Source of the DNA: Mytilinidion resinicola
Taxonomy: Eukaryota > Ascomycota > Dothideomycetes > Mytilinidiales > Mytilinidiaceae
Direction: 5' to 3'
Length of the DNA: 64,000 bases
Assembly: GCF_010093595.1 (NCBI RefSeq)
Contig: NW_022985440.1
Location: forward strand, 151,215 to 215,214
Below are positions 45,467-56,230 of this stretch, piece after piece. The first letter of the stretch is position 1, and the number at the start of each line of letters is the position of its first letter. Both the position numbers and the translations under genes were made by a program. The notes below the pieces were generated by a model that searched no databases, had not been told where the DNA came from, and worked only from the letters and a program-made list of their open reading frames with translations.

Positions 45467-46993
45467 ATGCCCGCCTTCGACGACTCAGACTTCGGCGTCC
45501 AAGGCCCCATCAGCCCTGCCAAATCCCACCACGACTCCCCTCACTCCCTCCGCAAGGTCGCGAGCCGCAACAGCCACCATGTTGGGAGCCACGGTAGCCA
45601 CCACATCGGCAGCCATGGCAGCCTCGTTATCCCCGCCGAGGCCAACGGCGGCGGCGACCACGATGCCATTGAAGTGCCTGCCACTCGCTCCTCCATTTCC
45701 GATGCCCAGTCCTACATGCACCAACTATCCCTCTCCCCCTCTATGAAGGAGAGGCGAGGCTCCCGTAACTCCTTCGGGACCTCCCTCCCAATCCCGCGCT
45801 CCAAACGCCAATCGCGGCTCTCCAGCGTCTCGCGGCCAGTGCGCCCCGGCATGCCGGCGATCCAGCCCACGCGCGACATCCTCGCCGCCCAGGTGCAAGA
45901 CCTGTCGAGCGAGAAGGTGCACGCGGCGAAAGACATGGCCTTCGTGTTCGACATCGACGGCGTGCTGGTGCTGGGCGACGAGCTGATCCCCGAGGGCCAG
46001 CGCGTGCTCGAGATCCTCAACGGCGACAACGAGCTGGGCATCAAGATCCCGCACATCTTCCTGACCAACGGGTCCGGCAAGCCCGAGGCCGCGCGCGTGG
46101 CGCAGCTGTCCAAGATCCTGCAGTCGCCCATCTCGACGGACCAGTTCATCCAGTCGCACACGCCCATGCGCGCGCTGGCCGAGTACTACAGCACCGTGCT
46201 CGTCGTCGGCGGCGAGGGCTACCGCTGCCGCGAGGTCGCCGAGGAGTACGGCTTCAAGGACATTGTCGTCCCCAACGACATCATCGCCTGGGACCCGACG
46301 ATTGCGCCATACCGCGTCTTCACCGACGAAGAGCGCGCGACGTCGCGGCCACGTGACTTTTCTAAAGTCAACATCGAGTGCATCATGGTCTTCTCTGATA
46401 GCCGCGACTACGCGACGGACATGCAGATCATCATGGACTTGCTCCGGAGCGAGGACGGCCGGTTGCACACCGTCGCCAAGGACCCCGTGTCCCAGAGGAT
46501 CCCCATCTACTTCTCGCAGGGCGATTTGCTGTGCCCGACGGAGCATCCGACTCCGCGCATGTCGCAAGGAGCGTTCCGGATTGGACTCGAGGCCATGTAC
46601 AAGGCCGTCACCGGCGAGGATCTCGAGCGTGTCGTGTATGGTAAGCCAGAGCTGGCGACGTACAGGTACGCCGACGAGGTCATCACCAGCTGGATGGAGC
46701 AGATCCACAACGATGAGAAGCTGCCCAAGAACGTGTACATGGTCGGCGACAACCCGGCGTCGGACATTGTCGGTGGGAACATGTATGGCTGGAACACGTG
46801 CCTGGTGCGCACTGGTGTGTACCAAGGCGAAGGGAACGACGACGAGAATCCGGCTAGCTTTGGTGTCTTCAAGAACGTGTTGGAGGCTGTGCAGATGGCC
46901 TGCAGGAAGCAGCTCGGTGACGACTTTCAGTTTGGATTTAACGAGAAAATGAACCCGGTGTTGCATGGGAATGGCAACTCGGCCATTGAGTAG
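45467..46993 (+). CDS. HAD-superfamily hydrolase, CECR5/HDHD5 type, 508 aa
   Basis: Single exon. The first 150 residues are polar, with a His/Ser/Gly repeat (SHGSHHIGSHGS, about 41-52) and a Ser/Arg-rich tract, probably disordered. The HAD core starts at residue 158: AFVFDIDGVLVLGDE with the nucleophile/acid pair Asp162/Asp164. Motif II is FLTNGSGKPE and the late acidic motif is MVGDNPASDIVGGN. A class IIA cap with VVGGEGYRCREVAEEYGF lies between. This matches the TIGR01456/CECR5 family, a mitochondrial or cytosolic putative phosphatase of unknown substrate conserved from yeasts to man. A 464-codon antisense frame is only a shadow of the high GC3. Confidence 0.92.
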   Translation: MPAFDDSDFGVQGPISPAKSHHDSPHSLRKVASRNSHHVGSHGSHHIGSHGSLVIPAEANGGGDHDAIEVPATRSSISDAQSYMHQLSLSPSMKERRGSRNSFGTSLPIPRSKRQSRLSSVSRPVRPGMPAIQPTRDILAAQVQDLSSEKVHAAKDMAFVFDIDGVLVLGDELIPEGQRVLEILNGDNELGIKIPHIFLTNGSGKPEAARVAQLSKILQSPISTDQFIQSHTPMRALAEYYSTVLVVGGEGYRCREVAEEYGFKDIVVPNDIIAWDPTIAPYRVFTDEERATSRPRDFSKVNIECIMVFSDSRDYATDMQIIMDLLRSEDGRLHTVAKDPVSQRIPIYFSQGDLLCPTEHPTPRMSQGAFRIGLEAMYKAVTGEDLERVVYGKPELATYRYADEVITSWMEQIHNDEKLPKNVYMVGDNPASDIVGGNMYGWNTCLVRTGVYQGEGNDDENPASFGVFKNVLEAVQMACRKQLGDDFQFGFNEKMNPVLHGNGNSAIE

Positions 46994-47131
46994 GCTATAG
47001 CGTTGTGTTTCTTCTTTTTTTGGCGTTCTGGTCCATGGCCATTTTATATCCAATAGATTGACAGCCCTTTGAAGGGTTCTTTGAGTTCCAAAGTACTCTA
47101 GCAATTGCAGTATGATCATATGTCGATTTGG

Positions 47132-48403
47132 TCATACGTTGAGAGTTTCTAGTAGCCGCAGATTCTCCAGTTCATCCTTTGATATGTCCAGATTGTGCTC
47201 TTCTGTTGCACTGTGTGCAGGCGACGGCTTCCACCCAACTTCCTTGGGAAATTTTTCTTTGAGAAAGTCTAGCACCCACAGGCCGTCTGCGAATCTGTCC
47301 TCTGCGAGAAGGCCGCGCGCTAGTGCCAAGGATAAGTTGACTAGGAAGTAACGCATTTGCGGGTGTTTTGGGTATGTGAAGGTAGGCGCCATTTTCCTAA
47401 GATACTGGAGAGCTGGATTGAGATCCGGCGTCGAAGGATGTTGGAGAAGAAGCAATGCCTTGAAGCCTTCGGCGCCGCTACACCACTTGTGAATGCTGCC
47501 AAAGAAAGCATCATACGATGCCACAGATATGCCACGGGAGTTCGCGGTAATGTGGCTAACAATGGATGCGCCAGACGTAAAAAATTCTGAGTATTTCACA
47601 GGCCTGGAGGTATTCTTTTCCAGCGAGCAGGCATGAAGATGTGCGGATATAGCGTCTTCGAGTCCGCCTGTCCCGTTGAGTTTGCAGAGCACAACTGATT
47701 TCAGCAATCTGCTACGGAATCTAGCAATCTGTGCAGGCGGAATACCGGCATTTTCTAAAGCACGTTGCATATCCGGTCCAAGCCATCGCCACAGTGGTCG
47801 CTCGTTGCGCTCTTGGATAAGCAACGCTGCCAAGTTAGTATGAAATGCATGGTTCTCGATGAAGGCTGGTGTCGTCTCCAGTCCACTCGCCCACAGCCAC
47901 TGTGCGATTTCAGTTCCAGCCTTGTTGGAGCTAGCGATGCCGTTTGTCGCCGTGGCATTGGAGGTCTTCCTCATGGCGTCTGCGTAGAGGAATGCCGTAT
48001 AGATAGAGGCAGACCCGTCTGCTACACTGTCTCTGAACCATTGCGAGGGATTCTTCGAAAAGGCTTGCAGGGCAGATATAGCTGGATGACTATCTTGCCT
48101 CGATGGCTTGTGGGCAAGCAGGGGATTTGCGAGGACAGACTCGAACAGTCTGCTGATGGGGACATGCGAAGAGGCCGATTTGAGGGCGGTATCCTGGGCA
48201 GCGGTCTTGCTGATCGACTTCCTTCGCCGAGAGGACTGGGCTGCAGAAGCCTCGGGGGCTCCGGGATGCTCGCGATCCAGGTGTCGTCTGAAGGAGGATG
48301 TGAGGAGGGAGAGCAGCTGCTGGGACTCGCGGGGCGTCAGCGGGAGCTGGGGGTGGATCTTGGCCGACAGGAGGTTGAAGGCGCGCGCGGCCGAGGACTG
48401 CAT
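47132..48403 (-). CDS. conserved fungal hypothetical protein, 423 aa
   Basis: Single exon with a Met start matched by a clean ATG at 48403. The N terminus (SSAARAFNLLSAKIHPQL) is free of acidic residues and could be a mitochondrial presequence. An Arg/Lys-rich patch SSRRRKSISK lies near 58-67. The remainder is mostly helical and Leu/Ala-rich (FLVNLSLALARGLLAEDRFADGLWVLDFLKEKFP) and resembles tandem helical-hairpin folds, although no repeat consensus is clear. I do not recognise the family. It shares a 375-bp divergent promoter with DEF1 and ends 138 bases from the HAD gene's stop. Confidence 0.8.
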   Translation of the reverse strand: MQSSAARAFNLLSAKIHPQLPLTPRESQQLLSLLTSSFRRHLDREHPGAPEASAAQSSRRRKSISKTAAQDTALKSASSHVPISRLFESVLANPLLAHKPSRQDSHPAISALQAFSKNPSQWFRDSVADGSASIYTAFLYADAMRKTSNATATNGIASSNKAGTEIAQWLWASGLETTPAFIENHAFHTNLAALLIQERNERPLWRWLGPDMQRALENAGIPPAQIARFRSRLLKSVVLCKLNGTGGLEDAISAHLHACSLEKNTSRPVKYSEFFTSGASIVSHITANSRGISVASYDAFFGSIHKWCSGAEGFKALLLLQHPSTPDLNPALQYLRKMAPTFTYPKHPQMRYFLVNLSLALARGLLAEDRFADGLWVLDFLKEKFPKEVGWKPSPAHSATEEHNLDISKDELENLRLLETLNV

Positions 48404-48778
48404 CGTGGCAGCAGGCAGTCTTGGGTCTCCCGAGGGGATTTGCTGGCCGATGGCGGTGGTGTAGTGGCCTGGAGGTGCGGTGTGTCCAGGGCTTGGCGCA
48501 ACCTTCCCTTCCTGCCACCAGCCACTGTTCCCTTTTCACCCACCATCTCCATGACATGAGCCCCAGCACGACCATACCAAACACGCTTCCATCGTCCTCC
48601 CACTGAGCAGGCGCCCCAGCTCGCCTCACAGAGACCGTGCTCGCCTGTCCGCACCCACGTAGCAGCAGCCCCTTCACCCGCCGCAGCATACCTCTGCCAT
48701 CGCCAGCCAACCTCACTCCCCGACCAACAACGAAGCCGTCCCGCTCGCGGACCCTTCACCACCACATACACCACACAC
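48404..48778. promoter_or_regulatory. 375-bp divergent promoter, hypothetical gene and DEF1
   Basis: Both start codons face outward across 375 bases, so the two genes probably share regulatory sequence. The stretch is C-rich on the plus strand near DEF1. No clear TATA box. Confidence 0.55.
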
Positions 48779-51700
48779 ATGTCTGAAGTCCAGGCCAGAC
48801 CTGCCACTCGGGGCAGGAGCTCAGCTCGCGGCGGCAGAGGCGGGCACGGAGTGCGAGGCCCTCGCAAGACGACAAACGGCGACCATGTCGCCGCCTCCAC
48901 ACCCTCCGACACGTCTGCAGACCAAGGCGAGCTCGGCGAGCTGAAGAGGAAGTATCTGTCGCAATTGACCACACTGAAGGAGCTGTTCCCCGACTGGTCT
49001 GACGTCGACCTGGTCCTCACGCTGCAGGAAACCGACGGCGATCTTCAAAGCACAATTGAGCGTATCACCGAAGGTATGTCCATTGGCCCTCCATCTGCGC
49101 GATTCTTCCATCCTTGCATTGTCCGCCAGCTTCCTCGCATCACTTGTCGCGGCCGCTCCGGCGCCACCTGCCAATCTGGTCATTGCGATGCGCTTCTAGC
49201 TTTTCTTCGCGTTGAGCTACCATCGCCTTGAAGCTGTGCATTCGCTCGCAACATCTTGCAACATCATTGAAAAAGGATTGCTAACAGATTTCACCCAGGA
49301 AATGTCTTCCAATTTGCCGAAGTCAAAAAGACAAAGGATCGATCTCGCTCCAAGGTCAAGGACACCACCAGCACCCCCTCTGACACTATCCACCCTCAGG
49401 CTGCGACTCGTGGAAACCGGACTCGCGCTGGCCAGGATAGTGTTCGCGGCTCGCGTGGACGGCCCGAACGTGGTCGCGGCGGCACTCGAGGAGGCCGCGG
49501 CGGAGCTTCTACAAATGGTACACGTGCAACTGGCCCAGAGTCGATTCCGACGACCGAATCTTCTGTGTGGGAGACTACTCCAGCTCCGGCGGACCCCAAG
49601 CAGAGCACTCCGGCGTGGGATCTATCAGCAGTTGCTCCAACTGCGGTTGCAGCTGCGGAGCCTGAAGCGCCCAAAACCACATCTGCCCCTCCATCTGGAG
49701 CGAAGAAGACATGGGCCAGCATGTTTGCGGCCTCGAAGCCGCCACCAGCGTCAAAGCCGGTAGCCCAGCCACCCCCGGTGCAGGCAGAGCCAGAGAGTAC
49801 CCCGGCGGAGGTCCCCGCTCATGAAGTAGCAGCTGAGGAGACAGTAGCAGAGGAGCCTCTACCAATCCCGCCAGTCACAGACGAGCTTCCCGAAGACGAT
49901 ACAGTGTTGGTAGAGGATGGTAATCGGACTCCTACGAAGCCAACGGATGGTTCTGTTGGTGATCTGACACCGTCCAAGGATGAGTTGACGGAGGACAATG
50001 TAGAACATCTCCCGGACGCCTCAAACCCCGCTCCAACGGAGACTGCTGCTAGCACAGTCGCGAGCTCTAGGGACATCGGCAGCGTGGGTACTGTTGCGAC
50101 TCCGCTGAGCAACGCAGGTCAGGCACCAATCGGCCGGCCAGCAATGGGAGGATATGCCACTACCGCGCACAAGGCCACAGGCGCAGCACACAGGAGCGCC
50201 AGCTTCCAGAAGCGGTTATTGGAACAACAAGAGGCCGTTGTTATGCCTGGAAATCACGCAGTGGACAGGGCCGCAGTACAATTTGGAAGCATGGGTCTGA
50301 ATGGCGATGTGAATGCGCTAGACGTCGACGAGGACCGAGAAGAGGCAGAGACGCGGACTCAGCCGCCACAACACTCTCCAGTGGCACAACCGCGGGCTGC
50401 TCTTCCCCCAGCCCCTAGACAAGCCGCTCCTCCAGCGGAGCATCAACCCCAGGAGGCGTCGCCAACCCCCAAGCAAGCGCCAGGCTTACCACCTGTGCCG
50501 CAACACCAACAGTCGCCACAAGCATCGCTTGGGCCTCAGGTCATGCAACAGCAAGGCTCACAAACTGGACAACAGTATGGTCAATTTGGGCGCTACGGAC
50601 AAAGTGCTGAGGCATCCGCTCCCGCTCAAAAACCATACGACCCATTCGGACAGCAAGCCCAGACAAGCCAATACGACTCGTACCCAAGCCAGGCTCAGAC
50701 CGCGGGTGCACCACAGCAACAGCAGCAAGGACAATCCCAAGGTGCAGGTTTTTCCGCTCCAAGCGAATACTCGTCGCAATACTTCACGACCGACCAGCAA
50801 CGAAATGCGTACAACAATTACTACCAGAACTACAATCAACAGACCGCCGCGAGCCAACAGGAAGCGGGAAGTGCGCAACAGCGGACCGGAAGTGCCTTTG
50901 GTACTGGCCCAAGCGACTCATCGTTCCCGCCGAGTCAGCAGGCTCAGCAGGTAAGAAATTCTCAACATGAACGTTATCTTGAACGTGACCGTTCTCTCTC
51001 AATACTCAGTCCAATGTTCTTGCTCCCTCATTTCCTTCTTTCTCCAACTTCCTCAAGTACCCCATCTGACACCCACCATCAGGCACCAAGCCGCTACGGC
51101 GAGGCGCAAAACAGCGGACACACAACACCGAATCCTGCTTTGGGCGCCCAGCATCCAACTGGTCCTGCCTCGCAACAAGGCCAGCACATGCACCAGCAAC
51201 CACACACTCAACCGGGCCATGCTGGAGGATATCCGTACAACCACCCCTACTATGGTAGCCCATACTATCAGAATTACATGAACCAGTACGCCGGCTATGG
51301 CCAACAAGGCTATGGAGCCTTCGGCGGAGGTAAGGGTATGTACAATCAACCTCACCACGGCTACGGCGTTTCTCCGCAAGCCTCCTACGACCAACATTCG
51401 TCATCTCCAGCGAACGTTGGCGGATTCGGTCAAACATCTATGCACGGACGTGACAGCGCGCTCGGCAGCGGTCTTGGAGAGTACGGCAGATCTGGCTCGG
51501 CACAGCCTTCTCAGACTCAGCACAACGCCAGCGCCGGCGCAGGCTTTGGCGGCGTTCCCGACCTCTTCAGCCGCTCGCAGGCCGGCGGATACCAAAATCA
51601 GCCCTACGGGCAACAACAAGGCGCACAGCAGACCGCGAACGAGGATTCGTTGAAGCCATTCGGCGACTCGAAGACCAGCGGCGGGCCCAGCCCCTCTGCG

Positions 51701-52021
51701 CTCGGCCAACCCGGTCGACCAGGTTCTGCGACGAACAACACCCCCGGCCAGGCCAGCCAGAGCGGCCTACCGCCCCCGCAATCGCACCAGCAGGGAGGCT
51801 TCGGCGCCGGCGCGTATCCGAGCCATCTGAACCAGCTTCAGGGCGGACAGGGCAACCAGTACGGCGGCGGGCTTGGCGGCTTAGGTGGCCAGGGCCAGCA
51901 ACATGTCGGCGCGCAGAGCCATCAGCAGAGCGGTGGGTATGGCCAGTATGGCGGATTTGGCGGTGCGGGCTACGGCAGCTACAATCGTGGTGGCTGGGGC
52001 ACGAATTACGGGCAACATTAG
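48779..52021 (+). CDS. DEF1: RNA polymerase II degradation factor 1 (CUE domain, Q-rich), 961 aa
   Basis: Three exons: 48779-49073, 49299-50950, 51083-52021, giving 962 codons. An RGG-like N terminus (GRSSARGGRGGHG) precedes a CUE domain at about 60-99 (LKELFPDWSDVDLVLTLQETDG). Next come NVFQFAEVKKTKDRS and an Arg/Gly tract (RGRPERGRGGTRGG). Then follow a Pro/Ala/Glu-rich middle and a long Gln/Gly/Tyr-rich prion-like C-terminal half. This order is that of fungal Def1, the ubiquitin-binding adaptor that promotes Elongin-Cul3-dependent ubiquitylation and destruction of stalled RNA polymerase II after DNA damage. In yeast it is cleaved before nuclear entry. Intron 2 (132 nt) is free of stops and a multiple of three. 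Confidence 0.95.
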
Positions 52022-53381
52022 AGCAGATATAAGCTGATTAAGGAGTGGATTGATTGGGTCAGTCCTGGTTCTATGTTTTGATTCATTGGCAAAGCAGAGA
52101 GAAGAGGGTATGAGTGAAGGGAGCACGAGAAGACGAGAGGAGAGGAGACTAGGAGGGCTGGTTCATAAGCTGGGGTTCGTGTGGCTACTACTGCTACCGA
52201 TAATGTAGTTCAGAGCCCGCGATTTTTCTATGAAACACCTTGAAACTTTCTTCTCATCTCATCTCGTTTACTTAAAACTGTATTATGACTGGAGTCTCCT
52301 TATTTTCCTTATGTCTAGGCAACTCGACTCGACTCGGTTCGACTCCTACTCTCGTTTTCAGCTGAGCGGAATGCTCGTGGCTAGGATAAGCATGTGTTTG
52401 ATTAGGGATTCGCTATGCTTGTTTACAATTTGCACGGTGGGGATCTGGGATGGATCGGATCACAAAAAAATTGGCTTCTGTTTTCGGTGCATGTTCTTAG
52501 CTGTTTTCTTCGTTGCCGATGGGGGGTGGCAGCTGTCGATTGCGAGGGTTACTGTCTGTCTGGAGGCGCTTTTGCCAGGACAGGATGGTCTTTACTTGAG
52601 TCTATAGCATGCGAGGAGAGATTGTGGGAGTGGAATGCAATGGATGGATTGAGTGAGTGATTGAGAGATCTTGTGGTGTGCTTTTGGGTGGGGTGTGTGA
52701 TGTGATGGACGAAGAAACTCGATGCTTCGTCGTCAGTGTCCATACACCTACGCTACTTCGTCAAAAATTTCCTTACGTCTTGCTGACACCGCTTGTGGTC
52801 GAGTTTTAGGGATGCTTGACTGAAACAGGTAGTACAATATCCCAATGTGCACCCAAGAAATTCCCTTTCCCGTTCAGGGAACTGAGCTGCTTACGCTCCA
52901 GCCTGAGCTGTGGCTGTGCTATGGTGAGCGGATCCTGATTTGAGACTGAGGCCCCAGTTCTGGGCCCTGCATTCGACAGGGATAAGGATCCTCACCCTGC
53001 CCGGAAGGCCCGTAGACCTGCCAGGTTCCAATTTCCAGGCCCCAAGTCTCGAGTAAACTTGCTCTACGATATGTTACGGGCTATTCTGCAGACAGTCACG
53101 TTCCTAAGACGGCATGTTACTCAGGTTGAAATTGATGTGAACTCTGTCGTATTGTAGATGCCGTAAAGGCGGGCTATATAGAGGAACGAGATGAACTATC
53201 CCTTAGGGCGCTCCCTTGGTGCCAAGGCCTCGGCAGCAAGGAAGGCGCCAAGAAAAGCCACTCCCTTCCTTTGACATCAAGGAAGCACCACAACTTCGTA
53301 AGGAAGAGAAAGGGAGAGTAAGGGATACCTAGTAAACCGTATGAGTTGCTGATCCTAGGTTGCTGCAACCCGAGTATGTTC
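52022..53381. other. gene-poor spacer after DEF1
   Basis: No defensible gene. Possible reverse core of the 108-bp family near 52782 (GCTGACACCGCTTGTGG), a CAGCTG/GAGCTG-rich patch near 52880, and two early units of the 17-bp minisatellite at about 53090-53125. Confidence 0.4.
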
Positions 53382-53562
53382 GTAAGACGTTATGTTATTA
53401 AGACGACCATGGTCTTAAAACGGTGGCATCTTAAGATGAGGGCGTTCTCCAGACAGTCACGCTCTTAAGATAGACTTGTCTTGAGACGGTTATATTCTTA
53501 ATACGGATATGCTCTTAAGACGGTGACGTATTAAGACGATTATGTTCTTAGAAAGTTGTCAT
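53382..53562. repeat. 17-bp minisatellite, about 11 units
   Basis: Imperfect units of 16-17 bases built on TTAAGACGGTTATGTTC; most carry TTAAGA or a one-base variant plus GACGG-like bases. CTTAAG is itself palindromic. Units differ at 2-5 positions, so the array is diverged. Two related units occur about 280 bases upstream. Confidence 0.8.
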
Positions 53563-53673
53563 CCGACGCGGGTGTTATACCACCCCAACGTGGACACCCT
53601 CTGACCTCCGCCATTTACATGACCCTATGCCGCTGTGGCTGATGCTTATAGTTCAGTTGTTTCATGAAGCCTT

Positions 53674-54102
53674 TCAGGATGTGTAAAGTCGAGAGGCCGT
53701 GCATCTCGCACTAAGCAGAGGCGGAGCTAGGAAGTTACTCCTACTATTTTGCGATTCCAAGTACTCACCATTGGCCGTGCTGCGAGCAACAGTTTCCATA
53801 CCCACTTTCTGGGCAAGTGTATCTCTCGTCGCCACCACAGCTTCCATCGAGGCGTTTGTTCTCGGGGCACTTCCGACGTTTGTTGAGGCGTGTGGAATTT
53901 GATACAAAGAGAAGAGGAGGTGGCCGTGATTGTGGAGGATGGGGCACAATAGGGAGATTTGATGGTGTCTCCAATCTACAAGAACTGCGACATTTTCGCC
54001 GGAAGATGCCCTGGAAGTAGGTGATGCGAGGGTTGTCGCTAATATGGCGAGGAAATGTAGTGATCGAATGATGTTCAGCACGTTGAAGAACAAGCACTCC
54101 AA
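53674..54102 (-). pseudogene. broken chitin-binding (hevein-type) gene
   Basis: On the minus strand one frame reads DGSCGGDERYTC then SGYGNCCSQHGQ, the core of a type 1 chitin-binding domain, running into a GTGAGT donor at about 53772. A second frame 150 bases upstream has a signal-like stretch (SLHFLAILATTLASPTSRA). The two are out of frame, no ATG precedes the signal-like part before the transposon begins at 54212, and the remaining hevein cysteines after the donor are not found in proper spacing. Inference: a small secreted chitin-binding protein gene whose 5' end was separated or lost at the adjacent transposon insertion. Confidence 0.45.
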
Positions 54103-54202
54103 TCAATGTGCAGGATGTCAAAAACAGGCGAATAGCAAAGTCAAATGCTGTTTCCAGGACACAGAACAAATCCAACGAAATGATCAAAGCCCACAAAGAA
54201 CT

Positions 54203-54211
54203 TAAAGTAAG
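54203..54211. repeat. 9-bp target-site duplication, left
   Basis: TAAAGTAAG, identical to the copy at 55660-55668, directly outside the terminal inverted repeat. Nine-base duplications are characteristic of Mutator-type transposases. Confidence 0.85.
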
Positions 54212-54440
54212 GGGGCGGGTAATTTGACACCCCCTTTCGAGTAGCCGCACACCCCTTTTCGAGTAACCACACACCCCCCCCTTTCTTGGCGCTTCACCGC
54301 CTTCTAATTGGCTTGGAGAACTGCTCCGGAGCTTCCAATTCGCTCGCTTAACTTGCTCATTAATTCCGAATGCTCTCTCCAAATGCGGCCTTGGTTAAAT
54401 CAATTACATCCTCTTCCTCTCCCTCCACAACACACTCACC

Positions 54441-55206
54441 ATGGCCCTCCAGCCGCCACGGCTGGCGTACTACGCTACAACAGAGGAAGCGCATATTGCT
54501 CTATAAGCGCACGCATTAGCGCAGGCCTACGGCCTAGCAAAATACCGTAGTAAACCAGACAGAGTGGACATACGAGCATACCTCCAGGACGCATGCCGAC
54601 AGCTCCGCCGCCAGCACCGCCTATTTCTGTAGTCCCTCATCCAGCTCCTGTCGCTCGGAATACCTATCAGTCGACAGCTACACCGGTTAATCTTTCTCGT
54701 ATTAATCCAGCCCTTCTTAGGCCTACAGCTGCATCTACGGCAGCACCTCTACGGCAGCACCTACGGCAGCACCTACGGCAGCACCTATGGCAGTACCTAC
54801 GGCAGCACCTATAGCAGTACCTACGGCAGCACCTATAGCAACGCATACAGCAGCGCATACAGCAGCGTATACAGCAGCGCATACAGCAGCGTATATAGTA
54901 GCGTATATAGCAGCGCATACAGCAGCGTATATAGTAGCGTATACAGCAGCGCATACAGCAGCGTATACAGCAGCGCCTACGGCTATACCTACGGCTGCAC
55001 CTGCAGCTAAGAAGCGCGGCCGGCCGCCTGGTGCAAAGGATAAGGTACCACAGAAAAAGGCACTTCAGAGGAAAGATAGTACTTAGCATACAAATCAGCC
55101 TATGCCTTAGCCTCATCCTCATCCTCAAGCACAGAGGCTTAGCCGAGAGGAGCTTCTACGTCAGCTTGCAGCGTATGATGAGGAAATCGAGGGGTATATT
55201 AATTAG
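54441..55206 (+). pseudogene. decayed protein-coding remnant inside the Mutator-like element
   Basis: The ATG at 54441 reads MALQPPRLAYYATTEEAHIA, then a TAA where CAA is likely, continues ALAQAYGLAKYRSKPDR, and stops again at a TAG. The EEA-hydrophobic-GY-x-L-x-K-x-RSK pattern resembles the start of MULE/FAR1-type zinc-finger proteins. Further on, another frame encodes a long TAAP/TAAY/TAAH repeat and then KKRGRPPGAKDK, an AT-hook, and SREELLRQLAAYDEEIE. Both early stops fit C-to-T changes at CpA, as expected of RIP. Confidence 0.5.
54734..54998 (+). repeat. 12-bp tandem repeat, about 22 units
   Basis: Units of CTACGGCAGCAC grade into ATACAGCAGCGT and ATACAGCAGCGC. In one frame they encode four-residue Thr-Ala-Ala-Xaa repeats. 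The array sits in the middle of the Mutator-like element just before the AT-hook codons. Confidence 0.85.
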
Positions 55207-55659
55207 GGTGAAGAGTAGGTGTAGTCGGCGATGCTAGGGGGCTAGGCTTAATGCAAAGGAGCCGTAATAAGGTGAAGTTTTGACAGGTTTGGCATGCTAT
55301 TAGGCACGTAGACACTTCTAGAATAGAATTCTATTCTATACTTATACTTAGACTTAGACTACGTGAGCTCGTACGTGAGCTCGTACCTGAGGCTATACGT
55401 GAGGCTATACAAATCGGCATAGCTATATAGCTGTACGTGAGCTCGTGTATAGCATCACGTACGGCCTCGTGTATAGCATCACGTACGGCCTTGCGTATAG
55501 CATCACGTGTAGAGAGACGTAAAGGTGAATGCTCGGAGCTTCCTCCGCACTGCTCTAAGCCAATCAGAAGGCGGTGAAGCGCCAAGAGAGGGGGGGTGTG
55601 TGGTTACTCGAAAGGGGGTGTGCGGCTACTCGAAAGGGGGTGTCAATTTACCCGTCCCC

Positions 55660-55668
55660 TAAAGTAAG
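55660..55668. repeat. 9-bp target-site duplication, right
   Basis: TAAAGTAAG, matching the left copy exactly. The lack of divergence suggests the insertion is not very old, although the interior is decayed. Confidence 0.85.
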
Positions 55669-55947
55669 AGCAAAAATAAGTTTTTCTTAGCAATTATTGA
55701 ACGCCCCAGACTTCAGCGCTCAAGACCGTTGCGGCACCAGGTCGCGAGGCAAGGGTACTGTTTCTCAGGGGGTACTACGGTATCAGGCGTATCTTTTGTG
55801 TGAGGGCCCGCTAGCAATGGGGTGTAACAGGGGTGTAGATTTTGTAAATTACAGCCTCAATACTTTGTGAACCCTCCTTCAGCTTTCAGTACAGCCTTAT
55901 CCCCCAACTCAGGTTGCAACACTACAACCTAGGATCAACAACTCATA

Positions 55948-56153
55948 TGCCAGAAAGCTACTCTCCGAACATCAGCTGTAGAGAACCCAGCTGAAATCTC
56001 AGCTGTAGAGAACCGAGCTGAAGCCTCAGCTGTGCAGGGCTCATCTGAACTTACTAGCGCGCCACCCTGGGGGTGGCCCCCTTCCTTCCCCTAGTATATA
56101 TACAACTAGCTAGACGTCTATAGAAATCAGAGTTCACATCAATTTCAACCTGA
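55948..56153. repeat. 5' long terminal repeat (diverged)
   Basis: Shares with 57059-57226 the ordered blocks GAACATC-GGCTGTAGAG, CAGCTGAA-TCAGCTGTA, GGGGGTGGCCC, ACAACTAGCTAGAC, ACAGAAATCAGAG and TTCAAACCTGA, with substitutions and indels. It carries several CAGCTG words. Ends are approximate. Confidence 0.7.
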
Positions 56154-56230
56154 GTCCCCACGTGGTTTAGTTCTGTGCCATCGCAAGCCTCAACGCACGG
56201 ACTGAAGCTAAGATCCCCTCCTAGACAAAG

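Larger units (their letters stand above)
54212..55659. mobile_element. Mutator-like DNA element, 1448 bp, non-autonomous
   Basis: Terminal inverted repeats of about 115 bases: left end from 54212, right end to 55659. The outer end reads GGGGCGGGTAATTTGACACC on the left and GGGGACGGGTAAATTGACAC on the right, read inward. Each arm contains two direct 22-bp subrepeats (CGAGTAGCCGCACACCCC and CGAGTAACCACACACCCC). Perfect 9-bp target duplications flank it. TIR length plus TSD length fit the MULE superfamily. Inside are a decayed frame, a 12-bp tandem repeat and an AT-hook-coding stretch, but no transposase catalytic core, so it would need help in trans. Confidence 0.87.

Noticed and set aside
45725..47119. 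464-codon antisense frame opposite the HAD gene
   Set aside because: Its codons mirror the GC-rich third positions of the HAD gene, it opens with no family motif, and the HAD frame has full conserved motifs.
54787..55086. Stand-alone 99-aa AT-hook protein gene
   Set aside because: Frame lies wholly in the 12-bp satellite of a transposon, the start is inside the repeat and upstream codons of the same remnant contain stops; treated as part of the element.
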